A stretch of DNA of 64,000 nt from Amorphophallus konjac (Eukaryota; Streptophyta; Magnoliopsida; Alismatales; Araceae). Location: positions 447,638,053 through 447,702,052 of the forward strand of contig CM040118.1 in NCBI GenBank assembly GCA_022559845.1. The letters are read 5' to 3'. Position 1 is the stretch's first letter. Each line of letters opens with the position of its first letter. The notes under the pieces are model-generated. The model saw nothing but the letters and a program-made list of their open reading frames with translations, was not told where the DNA came from and searched no databases. Below are positions 30,168-40,636 of the stretch, piece after piece. The position numbers and the translations under genes were made by a program.

Positions 30168-31530
30168 TCGCCCAACTTACTCATTACTAGTCACTTAGCA
30201 ATACAAATAGATTAAATTTTAGGACCAACAAGAGTTTAAAAATCTCCATACCACATTTCCAGATTATCTTTCATAGAATCAACTTTGGATTAGGATTTTG
30301 AAAACGTTAAAGCATACTAGCCTTAGGTTTGGAAATTAATGCACATAACCTAGAACACACCCAAAGTTCTATAGCACTTGTGCTCGTGAAATCTAAATCT
30401 ACAGCTAGGCAATTGCATCCTTCACATTGCTATCTAAAATAGGTGTCTTTCGACTCTGCTCATCCCAGATCAGAACGTTGATTATGGTAGCTCTCACTCT
30501 GCCTGTCTTTTTTTTCTTGTCTTTTTTTTAACACATGGTGTTGCACATCCCTTCACCGTTTGATGCGAATCTCAACTCTTACCTTAAGAGAAGCAGACCC
30601 GGTTACTAAGATTAGGGGTATTTTTCATGATTTTTTTTCTTGTGTGTTTTGCACTTATTTACAGGTAGCTTTTTCTAAAAATATCTCTTCACTAGGAACT
30701 GTAGAGTATCGGACACCACACTAAATAACAGAAGGCTTGTCCTGCTTGCTTCATTAGTGTGCAAGTGATTTTTTTTATTTTTTATTTTTTGAAAGTGCTA
30801 AAGAACTTTAAGATATTCTAAGTTAGTTTTTCATGGCTAGATAATAAAATTTATCCATTATCCTTCTCCTTAGTCTCATCTATTCCAGATTCTCTTTTAA
30901 TGAAAGCATGAACCATGCAAACTCAGTTGGGAATTTTTTTATTTTATTTATTTTTAATAAGACTTTTTTCTTTTTTTTTTTACAAAAAATGATAAGAGCA
31001 TGGATTTTTTTTTGAGCACATGATAAGAGCAGGGAAACATGGAAGAGAACATGGAAACAATAGGTTGTATAAAATGTAACATGAATTCCCTCCCCCCAAC
31101 TTAAATGACATTGTCCACAATGGCATAAACAATATAAAATAATAGAACAATGTAGAATTGAATTTTGCTAAAAAGGAATGGTACAACCTAGGACATGTGG
31201 GCGTGACTTCCTCCTATATGGTTGTGCTTCGACGATGACGTCTTCACCACGGCTATCCCTGCATATCTAAAAACAACACACTAGAAAACATAGTATTAAA
31301 TTGAATCGTTGGGTTGCCTCCCAACAAGCGCTAAGTTTACCGTCTTCAGCCAGACGTATGCAAGCTCCATAACCAACGTGTTGCATTGAGAATGAGCCAC
31401 CATGTTATCTTATCTTCTTTTAATTTTCAGTATTTGTGCCATGAAAAGACAAGATTATGCATGTACGTGCATGGGCTGAAACTAAGTTGGTTCCGCACAT
31501 TATTGACTTTACCATTAACAATATGTGTGA
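30168..31530 (-). other. Element E polypurine tract and non-coding 3' region
   Basis: The minus strand reads GTAAGTTGGGCGA directly before the LTR, a likely plus-strand primer. A second purine run, AAGTTGGGGGGAGGG, lies at about 31087-31104, as in other Athila-like elements. The rest is AT-rich with no ORF of note and matches F. Confidence 0.65.
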
Positions 31531-31537
31531 GCCAGTT

Positions 31538-32404
31538 CTATTCTTTAGGGGTCATGTAACGATTAATGGCCATTAATCTTTCAAGATTGGGGTGGAACCT
31601 GTGCTCAGTATCTACCCATTGGTCCCCTTGTCCTGTATCTACCCACTTGACTACCCCTTTATTGACTACTTCCTCCACGGTAACTTGTTCAGGCACTGGT
31701 GACTTTTGAATAACATCGACATTATTTGCCACACTCCCCTTAATGATAGCCTCATGTGCATTAAGAGCACTAATCAATCGATCTTCCTGATGGAAAGTCA
31801 AATCAAAGGTGAATATAGTTGGCATATCCCCCTCAGGTCCTAGAATGTCATATTAGAGAGGTTTAACTTTCAGGAGAATCAAACTGGAAGGAAGCATGAG
31901 CCCAGAATATAATTCATCCAATGATTCAAACTTTATGGGATAAGGCTCAGGGGTCAGATCAAATGTGAACTTCTCTAATAAGGCCCCTTCATCAAACTCA
32001 TCGATCGAATTAAGATTATTAATCGAATTATCCAATAATGGAGTGGGTAAATTAAATGTAAACTTTTCTAACATGGCCCCTTCATCATGTTCTTCAAAAG
32101 GAGGATGATATTCAGAATTCGTCTCTATTAAATCATCAAGATTATTAACCACAAAGTAATCCTCCTCTTCATGTATATCCTTAAATGAGTTATTTGGGCC
32201 ACTATTCTTCATAGTGATACTCTAAGCCTCAAAACATTCATAAGATAGGGTGATGATATCAATATGATCATCATTATCCTTCAATTCACCCACTAATTCC
32301 TTCCCTTCCTTCATCATGGTGTTACTAGTGCACTCCTCCTCGCTCCCACTATTGACATCTTGAGCCAAAATGACAGGCATAAGATCATCATCATCATCAT
32401 TCAC
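31538..32404 (-). pseudogene. Element E acidic protein remnants
   Basis: Three consecutive minus frames (32222-32404, 31853-32212, 31538-31825) of Asp/Glu-rich sequence. The middle one repeats Asp-Glu-Gly-Ala-x-Leu-Glu-Lys-Phe-Thr-Phe at two places about 33 residues apart. No family recognised; lies downstream of gag where pol would be expected. Confidence 0.5.
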
Positions 32405-32743
32405 GTGTTGAAGAGATTACTGTAATATTGAAGGAGGGTCATGGTAAGTAAACCGACAGTACACGATTTGAGGTTCATATTAGTGGCCTGGTAAATCCCC
32501 CCTAGTATCGATGTTGTTGTTGAAGTTAGGGTGAGATGAGTTGGACTAAAGTTGATTACACATGGGTTACTCGTGGACTTCTCAGGGTGAAAGTTTTGAC
32601 AAATGGGCTTGGATTGTTTGATCCATCCAAGGGAAATTTGGGTGATTGCTCCAGTCTAGATTATAATCATGTAAAAATATATCACACTCGAGCTGAGAGA
32701 ACCCTAGGGCATATTGGACTTGAGCTTGGATGACTGGTGGGAG

Positions 32744-33590
32744 TCAGGCTATAGTAGGGCAGTCACTCTCATGGTGAGTGGGACTGGCACAGAAATTACA
32801 GGCTTCCTTGGAAGTTTGGGTTGGACTTTCATATAGACTTGATGAAGGTTGGATAAGGGCATTAATGTCTATCTTAGAGTCAGGCCCTACCCAATTTTCT
32901 ATCTCGCAATGCCCAGCCTGTTTCAAAAGGTCCTACAGATTTTTTACGAGATGAGATTGAGGCAAGATTTATCAAATTTTCACTCAAAATTTCAAACAAA
33001 TCATAAGCCTCATCTTCACTCTTGTTCATGAATGCGCCTCCACAATATATGTCTACCATTTATCTATCATAATCAGATAACCCCTCATAAAATACATACA
33101 TAACTTGTCATTTGGGCAACCCATGATGTAGACATTGACGTAACAAATCCTTCAGCCATTCCCAAGATTCATGAATCTGCTCTCCCCGAAGCTTAGTAAA
33201 GCCTACAATCGCCCTTCTTATAATGTTGGTCCGGACTATGGGGTAAAATCTTTTCAAAAATTCTAATTATATAACTTCCCAAGTCCTAATGATTTTTCCA
33301 AAACTCCTTAACCAACATTTTGCTTTATCTTTCAATGAGAACGGAAATAAGATCAACCTAAGGGCATCATCACTAAAGTTCTAGATTTTGACCAGAGAGC
33401 AAATTTCTAGAAAGTCATCTAGATGTCTATAAGGATTTTCATTGGGATTCTCATAAAAAGATGGGAGCATCTGGATGATATTATGGTCAATCTCATAATG
33501 ATCTACAAGAATATCAGGTAGTTCAATGCAGGTTGAGGGTTTATAAGTAGAAGGAATAAAATGTTCCTTCATAGGTGTGGGTTTCCTTCC
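32744..33590 (-). pseudogene. Element E gag (Athila-like)
   Basis: Minus-strand remnant. Visible motifs in order: Phe-Pro-Phe-Ser-Leu-Lys-Asp-Lys-Ala-Lys-Cys-Trp-Leu, Phe-Leu-Lys-Arg-Phe-Tyr-Pro, His-Glu-Ser-Trp-Glu-Trp-Leu-Lys-Asp-Leu-Leu, Met-Val-Asp-Ile-Tyr-Cys-Gly-Gly, Lys-Ser-Glu-Asp-Glu-Ala-Tyr-Asp-Leu-Phe. These are typical of Athila-type gag. It ends with a full CCHC knuckle, Cys-x2-Cys-x4-His-x4-Cys, at about 32770-32811. At least four in-frame stops and a frameshift make it non-functional. Confidence 0.85.
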
Positions 33591-34410
33591 TTAATGGATG
33601 GCCGTTGATATTGATCGAAATAAATGAGACCCAAAGGATGTTTTCAAGAATTTTTTTTGGAATTTTCTTTTTGTTGCTTGTTTTTGTTCTTTTTATTCTT
33701 TTTTAGTATTTTTTTGTTTTTTGTTTTTGTTTTTGTTTTTTTTCTTTTCTTTTAAGGGCAAACTACCTCCAAGGAAATTAAACGGTACAACCAGCCCAGT
33801 GATCAAAGAGGGAATCCTTCGATGTCGAGGACTTACGGAGGTCTTAGTGGAGGAGATTCCGATCCGTTGAGACGAGTTCTCGAAACGGAGGGTCCTTCTA
33901 ACACTACGAAGGGTGTGTCCTAACTTACCCTTAAAAGTTTTTTCTTCTCTTTTTTTTGACGAAGATATGATAATAGGAAAATAAATTATATGTAAAAAGT
34001 TAACTAAATATGGAGATAAAATCAAAGAGGGAAAGATAAAACTAACCTAGATAACAATCCCTTATCTTATTTTTTTAATACTAATAAAGGAGGTGAAAAA
34101 GAAATAAATGTACCTCACATCTTTTTTTGGATTTTTTCTGACTTTTTGGGTTTTTTGTTTTTTTACAGTTACTTACATATTTTAGGTTTCTACGATGCTT
34201 CTTTTCTCTGGATTTTCAGAAATTTGGCTCTTTTGTTGACAGATATCTGCTTTCTGCGACGTATTTCCTGATACATTTTTTGTGCAATTTTCAGGTCTGA
34301 ATTTCTCTTTTTTTCTTTTAATTTTTTTCTACAAAATAAGAAAAAGAAACGAAGGTTAGTATTAATGTATACGAAAGAAAACACAAAATTATCAACCTAA
34401 AATCCAAAAA
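33591..34410. other. Element E leader between primer site and gag
   Basis: AT-rich, with long T-rich runs on the plus strand (33650-33760, 34060-34340). No ORF of note. Confidence 0.5.
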
Positions 34411-34430
34411 TCTCCCCGACAACGGTGCCA
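34411..34430 (-). other. Primer binding site of element E (Asp-tRNA type)
   Basis: The minus strand reads TGGCACCGTTGTCGGGGAGA, the form usual in Athila elements, five bases from the LTR. Confidence 0.88.
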
Positions 34431-34435
34431 AAAAT

Positions 34436-35992
34436 TGATGCGAGCGAATGCTCGTCGTTAAAAATACCGTGCACAGAATTTCAAAATTCCGCACTCACAC
34501 ACAATAAAATTAAAATTTTAAGTGTAGTGGCAAGTATGAGTCGATCCCACGAGGAGGTTAGGATTTTAAAGTTGAAAACTTTGTATTTTGAAGAGAAAAA
34601 TTATGGAATGATTTTTTAAGTTGAATTTAAAATTGCATAAATGTAAATCTACCTAAAGAAATTTAGAGGGTTTAGAGAGAGAAATATAGAGAGAGAAAGG
34701 AAGAAGAAATAGAGAGAGAAGAGAGAGAAAATAATATCAAACTAAGTTTATTGCTCCAAAATTAAATGTATGATAAGAAAAATAAAAATAACAACCCCAA
34801 ATAAAATCAAACTAAACTATAAATAATAAAGAAATTGGGTGAAGGAATAGTCGAAAATAAAGTAGAAATGCCGTCGCCCACGCCCTTGGGCCTTGCAGAG
34901 CCGCCCAACTTGGTGTGGATGCCGTCGTGAGAGAGAGCTTTAGAGAGAGAGAGAGGAGTTTAAAGAATAATAGAAAAAGAAAATAGAAGGAGAGATATAA
35001 ATGGGTGGTGGTGAGAGTTAAAAATAAATAAATAAAATTAAAACCCACGAGTGTGTGCGTGAGTGTGAGAAGATAGAGACAGAGAGAAGAGAGAGATCGA
35101 GAGGGTGGGGGAGAGGCGATGTGGGACGAGAGAGTGAGACAAGATAGGGACGTGAGATAGAGGGAAGCTGGTGGTGGGGAGATGACGCAGACGGTGGCGA
35201 CTGGCGGTGTGCAGGGAGAACAGAGAGAGAAAGGGATGAGAAGAGAGACGGTGGGTGAGGGAGGAGATGACGCCGGTAGAGGGGATGCTGCATAGGACGA
35301 TGGCGGCATGGTGAGAGACGCAGAGCGGAGAGAGAGAGCGACAGAGACGAGGGGAGAAGGGTGACGGCGCGGTGCTGCTGAGGCGGACGCGAACAAGGGG
35401 AGAAGGAGAGCAGCTCGGTGGGAACAAAGAAGAGACGAGGGAGAGGGAGTGAGAAGAGACGTGAGAGATAGGGACGACCAGTGAATAGTAAACACCGCGA
35501 CGGAGGGAGAGAGACCGGCGGCCAGCGGACTGTGTGTGCAGAATAGGGGCGCCGCAAATCCTACTGGGAAGGAGAAAGGGAGAAGAGAGAGAGAAGGAGA
35601 GGGATTCTACCGGGGAGGGTGTCTGCGGCAAGGAAATCAGATAGAGAGGGAGAGAAGATAACATGAAGGGGGAGCTGCGATGGAGAGTCAAACAGGGAGA
35701 GAGAGGAGGAAGAGGGAAGAAGAGAGGGTGAGAAGAGAAGAAGAAGAAGAAGGAGCGGGGTGTTCTACGTACGAAGGGGAGAAAGAGAGAGGAGAAGAGA
35801 AAAGGAGAGGGTGGAAAAAAAGAAAATAAGATGCTCTCTCGTGGGTGGCCTCCATGGCTTTTTATAGGAAAAAGTTCCTCCCTTTATCACCTTCTTTCTG
35901 ACTCCAACTCGAAGATAACAATGGCATCCCTTCCATGTTTGACGCAGACAATAGAGTCCTCGTGTGATTTTTCTTTTATTTGAATTAGCGTC
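34436..35992 (-). repeat. Element E 5' LTR, truncated by element D
   Basis: 1557 bp matching 28288 to about 29884; includes the purine tract and the TATA box. Similarity stops exactly where D begins. Confidence 0.88.
35859..35866 (-). promoter_or_regulatory. TATA box of element E 5' LTR
   Basis: TATAAAAA on the minus strand, same context as 29751-29758. Confidence 0.65.
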
Positions 35993-36731
35993 TGGAGAGG
36001 GGGAAAATCTGCCACCCGAGAGCACGGCCCAACTAGGTCCAATTCGACCAAACCAGGCACAGCTCCCCAAAGTGACAGCCCCATTTTGGGCCCACTTACT
36101 TCAAGCCCAAAACTCACTCGGAGCAACACTTCCTAGGAGGCCCTTAGGTCCGGAAGTCTGAGTGACAGATCGGTCGAGAGATCCCCTGCAGGGACCCGAC
36201 ATGGCCTACCTGAGCTATACACTCATCGCTCAGGATAAAACCCCGAGCAAGCGCCTCTGGCTCGGACCGACTGTCGAAAGCTTATCCAAGTGTCTGTTAC
36301 ACATCCAACAGGAGCAGGGAACTCTAAGGGATAGGGGTGAGCAAGAGTCCTTATGCCATAAAGAGCCTGCTACGAGGACGTAACCCGCCCCCCCCGAAAT
36401 CCCCTCAGCTCCCTGGACTATTACGTTAAACGGACTGCTATATAAACTCCAGGGAGACCCTCCGAGAAGGTAAACAATGATCCTGAGATAAAACCACCAC
36501 ACCTCTTGGTGGAGAATAATCTCGCGCCTCCTCTTTCTCCTACCCTCTCTCTTCACATTCATGCTCTATCACACTTGCTGACTTAAGCATCGGAGGATTT
36601 TTCCCAGGGACTCCTCCCCGGGCACCTCTGATCCATTTATTGCCTTGCAGTTCATACAAACGTGGTGACCTTGACCAAAGATCCTCCCTGGATCTCACGG
36701 CTTAGGATCAGCGCGAGATTACGCCTCTTCA
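35993..36731 (+). repeat. Element D 5' LTR (739 bp)
   Basis: Starts TGGAGAGG where similarity to E's LTR ends and finishes CTCTTCA just before the primer site. Its partner is not in the window, so the left edge rests on the E alignment. Confidence 0.8.
36439..36446 (+). promoter_or_regulatory. TATA box of element D LTR
   Basis: TATATAAA about 450 bp into the LTR, in the expected orientation. Confidence 0.65.
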
Positions 36732-36733
36732 TC

Positions 36734-36750
36734 TGGCGCCGTCTGTGGGA
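36734..36750 (+). other. Primer binding site of element D
   Basis: TGGCGCCGTCTGTGGGA, common in Tat-type elements, two bases after the LTR. Confidence 0.88.
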
Positions 36751-37961
36751 AACGAATAAAGAGCCATCAAGGTGCGAAGAAATTCTGGTAGGAAGGTTGC
36801 CGGTGGTAGAGGAAAGACCGTAGTGGTGGATGGGGAACTTGCACCCTCCCACCCCATGGAAAACTTCCCCTCTAACGACAATAACCATGCCGACGAGCTG
36901 CCTCCACCACCCGCGACGGTGCAACCCTCTAACGGGAGTTTTGACGCTCTCCAAACCCTCAACGCAAAATTAGATATCCGCGTAGAATTAATGAGGACTC
37001 ATGCGTCTAGGGAGGAGAAGTCATGACTCCCACGGGAGAGGCCCCCCCCCACCCCCCCGTGGAGAAGCTTCCCAGCAAATGGCTGGAGGCCGCTTCACCC
37101 TCAGGGGATGACGGCTTATATGCAACAAGTCAGGGGGACCTTCGCACGCCCCCCCTCCAGAACAAGAAGCCTCCTCCACCCTGAAGAGAGAAAGAATCAG
37201 GACGCGCCGTCAGTTCCCAAAAATTGATCCCCCAGAGGGATGACGCGGCAGCCCGCAGGGACGCCCCCATAGCCCCTCGGTTCAGCGACAACCGGAGTTA
37301 TCCCTCTAGTTGTGGGACTTCGAGCGACGATTTGCGGAACAAGAGCGCGCCCTCCACGCCCTGCAGAAAACTTCCACGAAGGAAAATGAGGGGCAGTCCC
37401 CATTCTCCGACCATATCTTGAAGGCCGAGATCTCCCCCAGAATCCTACTGCCAATTTTCAAGTCGTATGACGGCCAGGGAGACCCGGCCGACCACTACGA
37501 CAGCTTCAACACCATGATGACCTTGCACGGGGCCTCCGATGCTGTCAAATGTCGAGCGTTCGTGACCACCTTGGTCCAAGGCGCTCAGGCCTGGTTCCGA
37601 GCACTCGCCCCCAGCAACATTCACGACTTCAGACAATTCGGGCGAGTATTCAAGGAAAACTTCACCGGCAGCGGCCCTCCAAGGTCAATAGCGGGGTTGC
37701 TGGCACTAAAGCAGGCACAGGGGGAGAAACTCCGGGCCTACATCAACCGATTTAAATCGGAAGCCCTGCGTATCCCCCGCTTGGATGTCGCCTCAGCCAT
37801 CACCGCGCTGACCGGAGGCACCCACGATGAGAACCTTCTGCGAGAACTGGTCCTCCATCCCCCCACCTCCCTCGCCGATCTGGTGACCCTAGACCTACGC
37901 CACGCGGAGTGCGAGAAAGTCCTCAGTGCTTGCCGCGGCCCAACGGGCTCGGGTCGAGAGG
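36751..37961 (+). pseudogene. Element D gag, N-terminal and core part
   Basis: A frame from 36772 (84 codons, basic then Pro-rich) is probably the N-terminus, followed by stops. The clear part begins about 37310: Ser-Pro-Phe-Ser-Asp, then Ser-Tyr-Asp-Gly-Gln-Gly-Asp-Pro-Ala-Asp-His-Tyr, Cys-Arg-Ala-Phe, Ala-Gln-Ala-Trp-Phe, Leu-Arg-Ala-Tyr-Ile-Asn-Arg-Phe. This is a retrotrans-gag domain of the Tat type. It is cut at 37961 by element B; the frame resumes at 44652. Confidence 0.88.
37957..37961. repeat. Left flank repeat of composite element B (AGAGG)
   Basis: AGAGG against GGAGG at 44647-44651, a probable 5-bp target duplication with one later change. Confidence 0.6.
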
Positions 37962-39465
37962 TGATGCGGGACGGACACGGGGACCGACTCTAAGTGATGC
38001 GAACCTCGGACTCTAAATGGAGACGCGACCAGCAACATATGAGTAGAAGAGACACTTTGGCCCAACACTAAGAGTTCCTATGGGCTATACGTCGCTAACA
38101 GAAACGTAAGCTCACTCGTCGTCCCAAGCGAGGGGAAACGTGGATCTGCGCGGTTGAGAAACCGGCAGAGTCAACGGTGGTCGACTCACTTCCGTGCTCG
38201 GATCGAGCCACGGGACGGGTCACTCTCTTGCTCATAGCGGTGACATGAACTCACGGGCTAGACTCCTAATGCACTCACAGCGGCATATGACCATATACTA
38301 AACTAGCAAATGAACGCCAAGAAGTAAGACTGTTACCTCCACGCTCTCGGCGTGGGGAAGATAACCCCGGCCAAATCCGTACTCCCGGTTAACAAATTTT
38401 CACAGCGGTACAAAGTTTTGGCACACTCCACGCAGGAAGGTAACAGGTCACATGTGGGGCCCGGGAGTAGCGGGAATTGGGTTGATGGGCAGCATCTTGA
38501 TGTCGCTCTGACGGTGCCGAAATCCGCATTTTAGTGCCGTCCGGACGGCGCGATCTGCGGGTTCGTGGGCCCCACGTACTGCTCAGTCCCCCGGACCTGA
38601 CGGAGTGGGTCCCGCTGGGATGGTGACACCTGGTGGTGCACTCCCCTGGACGGCGGCCGGATTGGAACACCCGGCGGTGGTCGATTGGCTCCGATCTCCA
38701 AGTGTTGGAGTTGCTGCCCACAGATCTGAAACTCAGTTTCAGACCTGCGCACTCCGGCGACAGAAGCTACTACGACCAGCACCGATGTCGGATCGGTGCA
38801 AAACTGGTGCCGTTGGAAAGCTCTCTTGAAATACTTCGACCCTATGTGGCTCCATAAAACTCGTTGGGACTGTGCTTCTGATGGGGAATTTTAGAACCGG
38901 ACTGATCTCTGTTTCAGATCTGGCCGGACAGAAATGAACATTTTTGAGAGTTGGCATTGACTGTGATGTAGACCTTCGAATTAGAAGATGAGATCTTCAT
39001 GAAAGTTGTGGAGGTGAGAGACAGGAAAACGGGGATAATTTTTATGAACGATTTGGTGGACGTTTGGATGGGGAAAGGTATTTTATACGGCTGGGTGGTT
39101 GGATCTAGACAGAGGCAGACAAAACTGAGTTGGGATCTGAAAGTGATTTTTAGAAAATAGGTGAAGGTCTTTAGAAATTCCAAGAAAATTCTTGGATGAT
39201 GGGGGTGGTGAACAAAACCTCAAATAAAATTGGGGGTTCAAGAAAAAATCAAGAAGGGGATCGAAAGGGGGAACGTCAGGGCTGCTGTGACACAGGACAG
39301 AGAACTGGCAGATCTAGAAGGAAAGGAAGAACGAAAATGAAAAAATAGAGAAAAGATGCTAGAAGCCCAACCAATTTTTTTGGGACGTGGTGAAGACCCC
39401 TGGGACTCACCCTGAAAGTTTGGGCTCCAAATGAACTTGTGGCTGAAATCTGAGATCAAGGGGCT
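37962..39465 (-). repeat. Inverted LTR fragment (C-like) at left end of element B
   Basis: Matches the left parts of the minus-oriented C LTRs, at clear divergence: TGATGCGGGACGGACAC start, GCGCGGTTGAGAAACCGGC near 38138, CCTCCACGCTC near 38337, and the CCGTTGGAAAGCTCTCT region near 38812. The match ends at about 39420-39465, roughly 60-70 percent into the LTR. Confidence 0.75.
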
Positions 39466-40345
39466 GTCCTGAGTGTCTGTCAATAGATCCACAGAAAAAA
39501 ATCAGTCTTACAGAGCCTCCCATTTCACATCCCGTCTTTGGATCGACCCACCAAAATTATATGTGGTAGATCTGGGAGTCCTCTTTCCAACGCCACTAGT
39601 CTTGCCTCGATCTGATTTCGGATTTGAGAGAATTAATTCTTGCCGTCGAGGCGCACAAATCTGTTCCCTGTGCAGATCAGAAAAATCAGTCCGTGGATAA
39701 TTCGTGCAAAAATATCAAAAGTCAACTTATGGAACCGCCCCTTCAGGGAGTCGATCAGGGACGTCCCGCCATCATCCCAGCCAAGCGGCGCCTTCAGAAG
39801 ACCTCAGGAAGGCGACGTTCCTTTGGAAACCGCGCCTTGTTGTCTAGCGAGTCAGAACCGAGTCGGCGCAGTACCGAGTCGGACCAGCAGGCCGAGTTCG
39901 CCCCGAACGTACCTCCAGATTACTGCCCGTCAACCCAGGGTCGGTCCTCCCAGGCCCCACTTGTAGCCCTTTACCTCCCTGCGTGGAGTGGGTAATAAAA
40001 TTCACTATTGTAACTAAATTTTTACCGTTATTACCAGGAGTTACCGTACTTGGCCGGGAACATCTTCCCCACGCCCGGAGCATGGAGGTAAACTCGCCCC
40101 ACTCTTTATCGCATTTTTCTTAGTTCGTATCCATTCGTATATGCCGCTGCGAGTGTAGGTTTCTAGCTTGTTATACAACTATCACCGCTACGAGAGAGCG
40201 AGATTGAGTGTACCGTCCCGTGACTCGATCGAAAGCCGATACCCAAGACTCACTGCCGATTTCTCAACCGCCCACGGTCCACGTCTTCCCTCGCATAGCG
40301 GCGATCGCGAGCTAGAGTCCCAGGTCACGTGTCCGTCCCGCATCA
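39466..40345 (+). repeat. Truncated 5' LTR of element B
   Basis: Matches about 43733-44646 of the 3' LTR, ending CATCA. The first 1.05 kb of the LTR, including its TATA box, is missing, so this copy lacks its own promoter. Confidence 0.82.
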
Positions 40346-40348
40346 ATT

Positions 40349-40359
40349 TGGTATCAGAG
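40349..40359 (+). other. Primer binding site of element B
   Basis: TGGTATCAGAG, initiator-Met type, followed by A where C is usual. Confidence 0.88.
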
Positions 40360-40636
40360 AGAAGATTAAGTCTAGGGTAGTCTTTGTGTCTAAGTCCGCA
40401 AAAAGAAAAAAAAGTGTCTAAGTCTAAGGGTGCATTTGCATACCATTATTTGGTATATCAAAAGGTGTCGCCCAAACGTTAGGTTACGCCTATCGGGAAG
40501 GCCGCACACTCGCGTCGAGGAGACCCTCGGGTCAAACCTCCGCCACGTACCGAGTCTTGGTTGTGTCTAGGTTCATAGTCGAGTCGGCATTCCAACTTGC
40601 ATTGTCATTTAGGGTCGTGTCTAGTGTCTTGTCCAA

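Larger units (their letters stand above)
28288..35992 (-). mobile_element. Element E: Athila-like element with gag but no pol
   Basis: Minus-strand element with 3' LTR at 28288-30167 and 5' LTR from 34436, an Asp-tRNA-type primer site, an Athila-like gag and an acidic second region in a 4.3-kb internal part. No RT, RNase H, protease or integrase motif is found on either strand, so it is a large non-autonomous derivative. It inserted in the LTR of F and was later interrupted by D at 35993; about 280 bp of its 5' LTR should reappear beyond D outside the window. Confidence 0.85.
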
